Assembly: GCA_934446475.1 (NCBI GenBank)
Contig: CAKSEH010000007.1
Coordinates: forward strand, 23,329-87,328
DNA: 64,000 nucleotides
Source: an uncultured Eubacteriales bacterium
GTDB taxonomy: Bacteria > Bacillota > Clostridia > Oscillospirales > Acutalibacteraceae
Direction: 5' to 3'
Shown here: in pieces, positions 8,743 through 16,552 of the stretch
Position numbering within the stretch: the stretch's first letter is position 1
Layout: the number at the start of each line of letters is the position of its first letter
Translations under genes and position numbers: made by a program
Notes under the pieces: generated by a model
Seen by the model: only the letters and a program-made list of their open reading frames with translations
Database searches by the model: none
Told to the model about the DNA's origin: nothing

Positions 8743-10302
8743 ATGGAATACCAGGCGCACAGAGGAGTGGGAACCGAATTTCCCGAAAACACTCTTCCTG
8801 CTTTTAAAGCCGCAATTGCTCAAGGTTACGGTTACATAGAGCTTGACCCCTGTTTTACCGAGGATCAAAAATGCGTTGTTCTTCACGACTCTACGCTTAA
8901 CCGCACCTGCCGCAATGCGGACGGCTCGCCGATTGACGGAGAAGTAAAAATATCCGATATCACTTACAGCGAGGCTTTAAAATACGATGCGGGAATAGCA
9001 AAATCAAACAAATTCAAAGGTACAAAAATCCCGCTCTTATCCGAAGTATTTAACCTTGCGAAGGGTGAAAATGTTGTTATAAAGCTTGATAACAGGATAC
9101 AGTTTTTCACAAAGGAACAAACGGATATTCTCTTTAATCTGGTCAAAGCTTCAAAGGCAAAAATTTCGTTTACTTCAAGCAAACCCGAATACATAAAATT
9201 TATAGCGGAAAAATTCGAGAATGCCGAAATACATTATGACGGACCGAACGATGACGGCAGCATAAAAGCTGTAAAGTCTTACCTTAAAAACAACCCTCTT
9301 ACGGTCTGGCTTCCCGTGATACCCTGGGGCGATTTAGAGGTTGCAAATGATGAACTTTGCAAAAGAATAAAAGACAGCGCCCGTCTCGGACTTTGGATAC
9401 TTAATACCGATGAGCAGCTTCATAATGCGATAAAATGGAATGCGGATATAATAGAAACCCCGGGGCAGTTAAAGCCGATAAAAAAGGTCAGCGGTTATTT
9501 CGACTGCCATACTCATTCCGAATACTCTCACGATTCTGTTTGCAGGCAGGAGGATATGCTCAAATCCGCAACGGATAAAGGACTTGAGGGCATAGCCGTT
9601 ACAGACCACTGCGATATAGAATTCTGCAATGATATCGATGTAAGAGCGGTTGTAAAAAATTCGGTCCGAAACGCAGAAGAATTCGGAGAAAAGGTCTTTA
9701 CGGGAAGTGAAATAGGAGAGGGCTTCTGGCACCTCGATGCTGCTGAGGAAATTCTCCGTAAAAACAGGCTTGATATAGTGTTGGGATCAGTTCACGCAGT
9801 CCGTTACGGCGAGTACACTATGCCGTATTCGCAAATAGACTTTTCAAAGTTCTCCGACAAAATGATAAACGAATACCTGAACGCTTATTTTGACGATATG
9901 ATAACGATGATAAACGACTGTGACTTCGATGTTCTGTCACATATCACCTGTCCTTTAAGATATATCTGCGGAAAGTATCACAGAAATGTTCAAATCGGTG
10001 ATTTTTCCGGAAAAATCGACCGAATACTTAAATCCATAATCGAAAAGTCAATTGCACTCGAAGTAAACACTTCTTGTTTGGGAACGGATTACGACAGGCT
10101 TTTACCGGACATTTCTATAATAAAGAGGTATAAGGAGCTCGGCGGCAGTCTTATCACCCTCGGTTCCGATGCGCACGTAGCGCCAAGGGCAGGCTTTGGG
10201 TTTGATAAGACCGCAAAAAAACTCTCGGCGCTCGGCTTTGACAATCTTTATTATTATAAAAACCGTATACCGATACCGTATACAACGGAGGTGAAAGCGT
10301 GA
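8743..10302 (+). CDS. Fusion of a glycerophosphodiester phosphodiesterase-like domain and a PHP-type phosphoesterase domain
   Basis: Two hydrolase domains in one 519-residue chain. Residues 1-~245 are GDPD-like: QAHRGVGTEFPENTLPAF holds the catalytic His-Arg, then come YIELDPC and VVLHDSTLNRTC with the metal and catalytic residues. Residues ~250-519 are a PHP domain of histidinol-phosphatase type: FDCHTHSEYSHDS, IAVTDHCDIEF, VLGSVHAV, and ITLGSDAHVA all supply metal ligands. Both active sites look complete. It heads an operon with a PfkB kinase (4-bp overlap) and an alcohol dehydrogenase. A role in clearing phosphodiester or phosphate esters of a polyol fits but is inference. Confidence 0.85.
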   Translation: MEYQAHRGVGTEFPENTLPAFKAAIAQGYGYIELDPCFTEDQKCVVLHDSTLNRTCRNADGSPIDGEVKISDITYSEALKYDAGIAKSNKFKGTKIPLLSEVFNLAKGENVVIKLDNRIQFFTKEQTDILFNLVKASKAKISFTSSKPEYIKFIAEKFENAEIHYDGPNDDGSIKAVKSYLKNNPLTVWLPVIPWGDLEVANDELCKRIKDSARLGLWILNTDEQLHNAIKWNADIIETPGQLKPIKKVSGYFDCHTHSEYSHDSVCRQEDMLKSATDKGLEGIAVTDHCDIEFCNDIDVRAVVKNSVRNAEEFGEKVFTGSEIGEGFWHLDAAEEILRKNRLDIVLGSVHAVRYGEYTMPYSQIDFSKFSDKMINEYLNAYFDDMITMINDCDFDVLSHITCPLRYICGKYHRNVQIGDFSGKIDRILKSIIEKSIALEVNTSCLGTDYDRLLPDISIIKRYKELGGSLITLGSDAHVAPRAGFGFDKTAKKLSALGFDNLYYYKNRIPIPYTTEVKA

Positions 10303-11240
10303 AATACGATATAACCGCTTTAGGGGAGATACTTATAGACTTTGCTCCTGTCGGAAAAGACAGTTTCGGCGACACGGTTTTCGCAAGAAAGGCGGGAGGA
10401 GCGCCCCTTAATCTGCTTGCCACTGTTTCAAAATACGGCAGCAAAGCAGCCTTTATAGGCAAAGTGGGAAAGGATATGTTCGGTGATTTCCTTCACAAAA
10501 CCCTGACGGAATGCGGAATATCCGATACAGGGCTTAAAATCGACCCTCTGCATAATACAACGCTTGCGTTTGTCGACCTTGACGAAAACGGTGACAGAAG
10601 TTTCAGTTTCTACAGAAATTTAAGTGCCGACATATCGCTTGAAAGATCGGATATAAACGAAGAGCTTATATCAAATTCCGGAATATTTCATTTCGGATCG
10701 CTGTCCCTTACAGACGAGCCTGCAAGAAGTGCCACGGAATACGCCGTTAACGCAGCCAAAAAATCCGGAGCACTCATAACATATGACCCTAATTACAGGC
10801 CCGCTCTCTGGAAGGACGCCGACACTGCCGTTAAAATGATGAAAAAACATCTTTCAAAGGTCGATATTCTCAAAATCTCAAAAGAAGAGCTTGAAATGAT
10901 GTTTGATATTGATCGGGAGGCAGCCGTAAAACGGCTTTTTTATACAGGCGTTAAAATAATACTTGTCACAGACGGAGCAAACGGTGCTTCTCTTTATATG
11001 AACGGGTTTGATGTAAGCCTGCCTGCGGCAAAAGTTAAAACAGTCGACACAACCGGCGCCGGAGACATATTCTTCGGCACATTTATAAGCGAATGGATAA
11101 AAAGCGGCTCTGATATTGACAGCATTAAGCCCCAAACGGCAGCCGAATTTTTAAAGAAAGCAATAGAGGTTTCGGGCAAAAGCACCGAAAAATACGGTGC
11201 TATAGCCTCAATACCCAATTATGAAAGGAACGGACGGTAA
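10299..11240 (+). CDS. PfkB-family carbohydrate kinase (fructokinase-like)
   Basis: ATP-dependent sugar kinase of the ribokinase fold. The N-terminal ALGEILIDFAP and KAGGAPLNLLATVSKYG form the substrate-binding GG motif. The C-terminal VDTTGAGDIFFGTFISEW is the PfkB signature 2, with the catalytic Asp in GAGD. 313 residues matches bacterial fructokinases. The start overlaps the stop of the upstream gene by 4 bp. The precise sugar is not determined by the sequence; fructose or a related ketose is most likely. Confidence 0.88.
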   Translation: MKYDITALGEILIDFAPVGKDSFGDTVFARKAGGAPLNLLATVSKYGSKAAFIGKVGKDMFGDFLHKTLTECGISDTGLKIDPLHNTTLAFVDLDENGDRSFSFYRNLSADISLERSDINEELISNSGIFHFGSLSLTDEPARSATEYAVNAAKKSGALITYDPNYRPALWKDADTAVKMMKKHLSKVDILKISKEELEMMFDIDREAAVKRLFYTGVKIILVTDGANGASLYMNGFDVSLPAAKVKTVDTTGAGDIFFGTFISEWIKSGSDIDSIKPQTAAEFLKKAIEVSGKSTEKYGAIASIPNYERNGR

Positions 11241-11242
11241 TT

Positions 11243-12262
11243 ATGAAATCAGCAGTTTTTTATAAAAAAGAGGATCTCAGAGTGGAAGATCGGGCTATAC
11301 CCGAGATAGGAGAAGACGATGTCCTTGTGCGTGTCCACGCCTGCGGAATATGCGGAACGGACGCTCACATTTTCTGCGGTGACGAAGGTGCGGCAAAAAC
11401 GCCCGCAGGTACTGTTCTCGGGCACGAGTTTGCCGGAGAAGCCGTTAAAGTAGGTAAAAATGTAAAGGATATCAAAGTCGGAGACAAGGTTTGCGTTGAC
11501 CCTAATAAACTTTGCGGCAGCTGCGATTTTTGCAGAAGAGGCATAGGACATTTCTGCGAGTCCATCATAGGTATAGGCACTACGGTAGACGGCGGATTTT
11601 CCGAATACTGCTCTGCCCCGGCCTCTCAGGTTTACAGGGTAAATCCCTCCCTTTCCTACGAAGAAGCGGCAATGACCGAGCCTGTATCCTGCTGTCTGCA
11701 CGGCATAGACCTTTGCAACATTAAGTGCGGCGATACGGTTGCGGTTATCGGTTGCGGAATGATAGGTCTTATTATGGCTCAGCTTGCAAAGCTTTCGGGT
11801 GCTGCGAAAATAATCGCAATAGAGCCGATAAAAGAAAAAAGAGAAGAGGCTTTAAAGCTTGCAGCCGATATTGCAATCGACCCTATAAGAGAGGATATCA
11901 ATGCGGTTCTCGGAAAGGAAAACATCACTCAGATAGACTGTGTTATAGAATGTGTGGGTAAATCGGCAACAATAGAGCAGGCGGTTTCAATAGCCGGAAA
12001 GTATTCAACGGTTATGATGTTCGGACTTACCGAGCCTGCCGCCGAAATAAAAGTAAAGCCGTTTGAGATTTTCAAAAAAGAAATAACCCTTAAATCGTCA
12101 TTTATAAATCCTTACACTTTCCCTGCCGCAATAAAACTCATAGAAAGCGGCAAACTTGACATAAGCTCAATGATATATGCAAAAAGGCCCTTAAGCGAGC
12201 TCCCCGAAATACTTGCCGACCCGAAAAAGCGTTCTGCCGGCAAATACATTATAACAATGTAA
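11243..12262 (+). CDS. Zinc-dependent alcohol/polyol dehydrogenase (sorbitol-dehydrogenase type)
   Basis: Medium-chain dehydrogenase oxidising a polyol with NAD. The catalytic-zinc ligands are in HACGICGTDAHIF and LGHEFAGEA. The structural-zinc cysteines are CGSCDFCRRGIGHFC. The Rossmann motif is VAVIGCGMIGLIMAQLAK. 339 residues is standard. It starts 2 nt after the PfkB kinase ends. Together they suggest polyol to ketose (dehydrogenase), then ketose phosphate (kinase), under DeoR control. No aldolase or transporter is in the operon. Confidence 0.9.
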   Translation: MKSAVFYKKEDLRVEDRAIPEIGEDDVLVRVHACGICGTDAHIFCGDEGAAKTPAGTVLGHEFAGEAVKVGKNVKDIKVGDKVCVDPNKLCGSCDFCRRGIGHFCESIIGIGTTVDGGFSEYCSAPASQVYRVNPSLSYEEAAMTEPVSCCLHGIDLCNIKCGDTVAVIGCGMIGLIMAQLAKLSGAAKIIAIEPIKEKREEALKLAADIAIDPIREDINAVLGKENITQIDCVIECVGKSATIEQAVSIAGKYSTVMMFGLTEPAAEIKVKPFEIFKKEITLKSSFINPYTFPAAIKLIESGKLDISSMIYAKRPLSELPEILADPKKRSAGKYIITM

Positions 12263-12270
12263 TTAAAGTA

Positions 12271-12299
12271 TTGCTTTTTTAAAAGTACGGTGTTATAAT
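12271..12299 (+). promoter_or_regulatory. Candidate promoter of the T-box/ileS transcript
   Basis: TTGCTT (12271-12276) and a perfect TATAAT (12294-12299) are separated by 17 nt. They lie just before the T-box leader. Confidence 0.65.
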
Positions 12300-12304
12300 A
12301 TAGC

Positions 12305-12553
12305 CGTATAAAGGCTGTGACGAAGACAGTAGCCATCCTCAAATTGTCCGCAGCGAGCCGGAGGCGGTGCAAGTCCGGCGGCAACGGGATGCGTGAATAT
12401 CACTTCCAAGCTGCAGCGTGAAAAGCGTTTTGTTTAGTAGCGTGCGCCGGTTATCCGCCGTTAAAGGGATCAGGGATGTTTGTCCCGTAAATAGGTGGTT
12501 TATAAGCAGTGATTTTAAAATCCTGTCCTATTAAGGGGCAGGATTTTTGTTTT
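12305..12553 (+). promoter_or_regulatory. T-box riboswitch leader, isoleucine specific
   Basis: The leader shows T-box elements. A specifier segment GTGAATATCACTTCC contains the AUC isoleucine codon. A T-box antiterminator bulge AATAGGTGGTTTA has a UGGU that can pair with the NCCA end of uncharged tRNA-Ile. An intrinsic terminator follows at about 12518-12552 (AATCCTGTCC/GGGCAGGATT stem, then a T run). Uncharged tRNA-Ile should favour antitermination and switch on ileS. Stem I is visible but I did not fold it. Confidence 0.85.
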
Positions 12554-12574
12554 AGGTTAAAGGAGAACGAAAAA

Positions 12575-15500
12575 ATGTATAACAGTGTATCACCGAATGT
12601 TAATTTCGTTGAGGAAGAAAAGAAGATAAAAGAATTCTGGGATAAAAACGAAATTTTCAAAAAGAGCATTGAGGAAAAGGCAAAAGGAGAGCCCTATGTT
12701 TTTTATGACGGTCCTCCGACAGCAAACGGCAAACCTCATATAGGTCACGTTCTTACCCGTGTTATCAAGGATATGATACCGAGATACCGCACAATGAAAG
12801 GTTATATGGTTCCGAGAAAGGCCGGCTGGGATACACACGGGCTGCCGGTTGAGCTTGAAGTTGAAAAAAAGCTCGGTCTTGACGGCAAGGAGCAAATAGA
12901 AGAGTACGGTCTTGAACCGTTTATCGACCACTGCAAGGAAAGCGTGTGGAAATATAAGAGTATGTGGGAGGATTTCTCAAAAACTGTCGGCTTTTGGGCA
13001 GATATGGAAAATCCTTATGTTACCTATGACAATAATTTTATAGAGTCGGAATGGTGGGCATTAAAAAAGATATATGATAAAGGTCTTTTGTATAAAGGCT
13101 TTAAAATAGTTCCTTACTGCCCGAGGTGCGGAACTCCGCTATCCTCACACGAAGTCGCTCAGGGGTATAAGGCCGTTAAGGAGCGCAGTGCGGTGGTTCG
13201 CTTTAAGGTTGTAGGCGAGGATGCCTATTTCCTTGCGTGGACCACAACTCCGTGGACGCTCCCCTCAAATGTTGCGCTTTGCGTAAATCCCGACGACACT
13301 TATTGTAAAGTAAAAGCGGCAGACGGTTATACCTACTATATGGCGGAAGCTTTGCTTGATAAGGTTCTCGGAAAATTTGCAGACGAAAACACCCCGGCTT
13401 ATGAGGTTCTTGAGCAATTTGCGGGAAAAGACCTTGAATACAAAGAATATGAACCGCTCTTTGACTGTGCCGTACCGCTCTGCGAAAGCCAGAAGAAAAA
13501 AGCCTTCTTTGTTATGTGCGACAGTTATGTTACTATGACGGACGGTACCGGAATCGTTCACTGCGCACCTGCGTTCGGTGAGGACGATGCAAGAGTGGGC
13601 AGAAAATACGATCTTCCCTTTGTTCAGCTTGTTGACTCAAAGGGCGATATGACCGAGCAGACACCGTATGCCGGAAAATTCGTAAAAGATGCGGATCCGC
13701 TCATCCTTAAAGATCTTGACGCTAAGGGCCTTTTGTTTGACGCCCCGAAATTCGAACACGATTATCCTTTCTGCTGGCGCTGTGACACTCCGCTTATTTA
13801 CTATGCGAGAGAATCGTGGTTTATCAAGATGACAGCCGTAAAGGATGACCTGATAAGAAACAACAACACAATAAACTGGATACCCGAAAGCATCGGAAAA
13901 GGCAGATTCGGCGACTGGCTTAAGAATGTTCAGGACTGGGGCATATCGAGAAACCGTTACTGGGGTACTCCGCTTAATATATGGCAGTGTGAATGCGGTC
14001 ATATGCACTCTGTAGGAAGCATAGAAGAGCTTAAAAGTATGTCCGATAACTGTCCGGAAGATATTGAGCTTCACCGTCCTTATATTGATAAAGTAACAAT
14101 CAAATGCCCTCACTGCGGAAAGCAGATGCACCGTGTTCCCGAGGTTATCGACTGTTGGTTTGATTCGGGTTCTATGCCGTTTGCGCAGCATCACTATCCG
14201 TTTGAAAACAAGGAACTTTTTGAGGCACAGTTCCCTGCCGACTTTATTTCCGAAGCCGTTGACCAGACAAGAGGCTGGTTCTATTCGCTTCTTGCTATCT
14301 CAACGCTCATATTCAATAAAGCCCCTTACAGAAATGTTATCGTTTTAGGTCACGTTCAGGATGAAAACGGGCAGAAAATGTCAAAATCCAAGGGCAACGC
14401 AGTTGACCCGTTCGAAGCTCTCAGCACATACGGAGCGGACGCTATACGCTGGTATTTCTACACCAATTCTGCGCCCTGGCTCCCGAACCGTTTCCACGGT
14501 AAAGCGGTTATCGAAGGGCAGCGCAAGTTTATGGGCACCCTTTGGAACACCTATGCGTTTTATGTCTTATATGCCAATATAGACAATTTTGACGCTTCAA
14601 AATATTCCCTTTCCGATCTTAAGCTCACGGTTATGGATAAATGGCTTCTCTCAAGACTCAACTCAACCGTTGCGGCGGTTGACGATAACCTTGCAAACTA
14701 CCGCATACCCGAGGCCGCAAGGGCGCTTTCGGACTTTGTTGACGAATTAAGCAACTGGTATGTAAGAAGATCCAGAGAGAGATACTGGGTTCAGACTATG
14801 ACCGAGGATAAAAAGGCCGCCTACACTGTTCTTTACAATGCTCTCGTAACGACCGCAAAGGCTGCTGCCCCGATGATACCTTTTTTAAGTGAAAATATTT
14901 ATCAGAACCTTGTAAGAAGCGTTGATAAGACCGCTCCGGAAAGCATACATCTGTGTGATTTTCCCGCTGTTGACAGCTCTATGATAAACAAAGAGCTCGA
15001 AGAAAAAATGGAGAGCGTGCTTGAAATAGTTGTTCTCGGAAGAGCGGCAAGAAACGGTGCTTCTCTTAAGAACAGACAACCGCTTAACACTATGTATGTA
15101 AAGAGCGGCCTCCCGCTTGAACGTTACTACACGGATATAATAAGAGACGAGCTTAACATTAAAAATATCGAGTTTACCGATAACGTCGGGGACTTTGTAT
15201 CTTATGTGTTTAAGCCGCAGCTTAAAACGGTAGGCCCGAAATACGGCAGACAGCTCGGAGAGATAAGGGAAGCCCTGTCAAAACTTGAAGGCAACAAAGC
15301 GAAGGCTGAGCTTGATAAAAACGGTGTTCTGACACTTGACCTTAAATCCGGCAAGGTTGAACTTACCGCCGACGATTTGCTTATAGAAGCAGCTCAGAGA
15401 GAAGGTTTCTACACACTCAGCGATAACGGTATAACAGTGTCTATAGACACCGTTCTTACAGATGAGCTTATTGAAGAAGGCTTTGTAAGAGAGCTCATAA

Positions 15501-15724
15501 GCAAAATACAGACAATGCGCAAAGAAGCCGGTTTCAATGTTACCGACCACATAAAGATCTATGTGAGCGGCAGCGAAAAGGTCAAATCGCTCGCAGTTAA
15601 AAAGGCATCCGATATAACAGAGGATACTCTTGCGGACTATTTGGTTGCCGAAGAGGGCGGCGCATATAAGAAAGACTGGGATATAAACGGAGAAAACGTT
15701 ATACTCGGCGTTGAAAAAATGTAA
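12575..15724 (+). CDS. ileS: Isoleucyl-tRNA synthetase, type 2 (eukaryote-like)
   Basis: Charges tRNA-Ile. The class I motifs are GKPHIGHVLTR (HIGH) near residue 47 and KMSKSKGN near residue 600. The CP1 editing domain contains WTTTPWTLPSNVAL. The 1049-residue length, the YDGPPTANGKPHIGH spacing and the PYCPRCGTPLSSHEVA zinc site are those of the type-2 clade (Thermus/eukaryal-like), not the ~930-residue type-1 form with a C-terminal zinc finger. Type-2 enzymes are known to be poorly sensitive to mupirocin. The ATG at 12575 has an AGGAG site. An upstream in-frame ATG at 12509 lies inside the T-box terminator and is rejected. Confidence 0.96.
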   Translation: MYNSVSPNVNFVEEEKKIKEFWDKNEIFKKSIEEKAKGEPYVFYDGPPTANGKPHIGHVLTRVIKDMIPRYRTMKGYMVPRKAGWDTHGLPVELEVEKKLGLDGKEQIEEYGLEPFIDHCKESVWKYKSMWEDFSKTVGFWADMENPYVTYDNNFIESEWWALKKIYDKGLLYKGFKIVPYCPRCGTPLSSHEVAQGYKAVKERSAVVRFKVVGEDAYFLAWTTTPWTLPSNVALCVNPDDTYCKVKAADGYTYYMAEALLDKVLGKFADENTPAYEVLEQFAGKDLEYKEYEPLFDCAVPLCESQKKKAFFVMCDSYVTMTDGTGIVHCAPAFGEDDARVGRKYDLPFVQLVDSKGDMTEQTPYAGKFVKDADPLILKDLDAKGLLFDAPKFEHDYPFCWRCDTPLIYYARESWFIKMTAVKDDLIRNNNTINWIPESIGKGRFGDWLKNVQDWGISRNRYWGTPLNIWQCECGHMHSVGSIEELKSMSDNCPEDIELHRPYIDKVTIKCPHCGKQMHRVPEVIDCWFDSGSMPFAQHHYPFENKELFEAQFPADFISEAVDQTRGWFYSLLAISTLIFNKAPYRNVIVLGHVQDENGQKMSKSKGNAVDPFEALSTYGADAIRWYFYTNSAPWLPNRFHGKAVIEGQRKFMGTLWNTYAFYVLYANIDNFDASKYSLSDLKLTVMDKWLLSRLNSTVAAVDDNLANYRIPEAARALSDFVDELSNWYVRRSRERYWVQTMTEDKKAAYTVLYNALVTTAKAAAPMIPFLSENIYQNLVRSVDKTAPESIHLCDFPAVDSSMINKELEEKMESVLEIVVLGRAARNGASLKNRQPLNTMYVKSGLPLERYYTDIIRDELNIKNIEFTDNVGDFVSYVFKPQLKTVGPKYGRQLGEIREALSKLEGNKAKAELDKNGVLTLDLKSGKVELTADDLLIEAAQREGFYTLSDNGITVSIDTVLTDELIEEGFVRELISKIQTMRKEAGFNVTDHIKIYVSGSEKVKSLAVKKASDITEDTLADYLVAEEGGAYKKDWDINGENVILGVEKM

Positions 15725-15735
15725 ATAAAATTTTT

Positions 15736-15780
15736 AAAGGGGCAGAAGGTTTATTTTAAAAATCTTTTACCCCCTTTTTT
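15736..15780 (+). terminator. Terminator after ileS
   Basis: AAAGGGG pairs with CCCCTTT around an inner AAG.TTT/AAA.CTT stem, followed by six T. It lies 12 nt after the ileS stop. Confidence 0.65.
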
Positions 15781-15784
15781 ATTT

Positions 15785-15924
15785 ATATAACTTAACGCAA
15801 ATATTCCCCGCCTTAAAAGACGGGTTTTATTTTGGTCTTTGATGCGGAAGTGCAATCTCCCACGCCAAACCCCGAGGAGCTAATGTTTCTTGCAGGCAAA
15901 GCAGAGCGTTGCTCCGATTTAAAA
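15785..15924 (+). ncRNA. Dispersed structured intergenic element, copy B
   Basis: Same ordered blocks as copies A and C: AACTTAACGCAAAT, a CCCGCCTTAAAAGACGGG hairpin, TTTGATGCGGAAG with AATCTCC, GAGGAGCTAA, and GAGCGTTGCTCCGATTTAAAA at the 3' end. It lies between the ileS terminator and a TATAAT box at 16000-16005 that probably serves the gene at 16061. It is therefore upstream of that promoter rather than in its leader. The rest of the 15724-16061 gap holds only that -10 box and a ribosome site. Confidence 0.5.
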
Positions 15925-16060
15925 GCTGTTTGTAACTGCCGATTGTGACACTTATGTTACATTTTTGTTAAAACCCTTTTCTTTTTTGAAATTTTGTGGT
16001 ATAATCGCTTTTGTATTAGGCTGTAGGGCTTAATGCTGCGATTAAAAGGAGTATGATTGT

Positions 16061-16429
16061 GTGAGAGAAGAAGAATATTATTTCAATGCCGACGAAGGCG
16101 ACGATATGATAGATATCAGCTCATCATCCGTAAAAGCGAAGGCACCGAGGCGCATAAATGAGGGCCCCGTGAAAGCTTACGGAAATGCGCTGTTTAAAAA
16201 CCTCGGAACTATTATAAAGGTCATTTCCTTCATAACGGCCTTTGCAATAGTCGCAGTTGCTTTTGTAGCCGCATATTTTCTTTTTAAAATGGATGCCTTC
16301 TTTATGGCTATTGCGCTCGGCATAATAATCGTCGGAACGGTTATAGCCGCATTTACTTTTTTCATCATTTACGGCATAGGTCACGTTATATGCCAGAATG
16401 ACGAGATTCTTCGCCGCACGGGCAGATAA
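16061..16429 (+). CDS. Small membrane protein of unknown function
   Basis: 122 residues. An acidic N-terminus (MREEEYYFNADEGDDMIDIS) is followed by a basic stretch and two hydrophobic helices at about residues 52-75 and 80-106, so both termini are probably cytoplasmic. The start is a GTG with AAAAGGAG upstream. No known family is recognised. It precedes an LtaS-like gene by ~120 bp on the same strand, which may hint at an envelope role. Confidence 0.7.
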   Translation: MREEEYYFNADEGDDMIDISSSSVKAKAPRRINEGPVKAYGNALFKNLGTIIKVISFITAFAIVAVAFVAAYFLFKMDAFFMAIALGIIIVGTVIAAFTFFIIYGIGHVICQNDEILRRTGR

Positions 16430-16552
16430 AATTGACAGAGTAACAAAGCGGCTGTTATCTATGGCAGGGCTCCGTTCAATGCGGAAAACCTTCATAAGCA
16501 GCCGCTTGTTGGTTTTGTCGGAATTTCAGAAAGGTTGTGCAGTGTTTATTTT

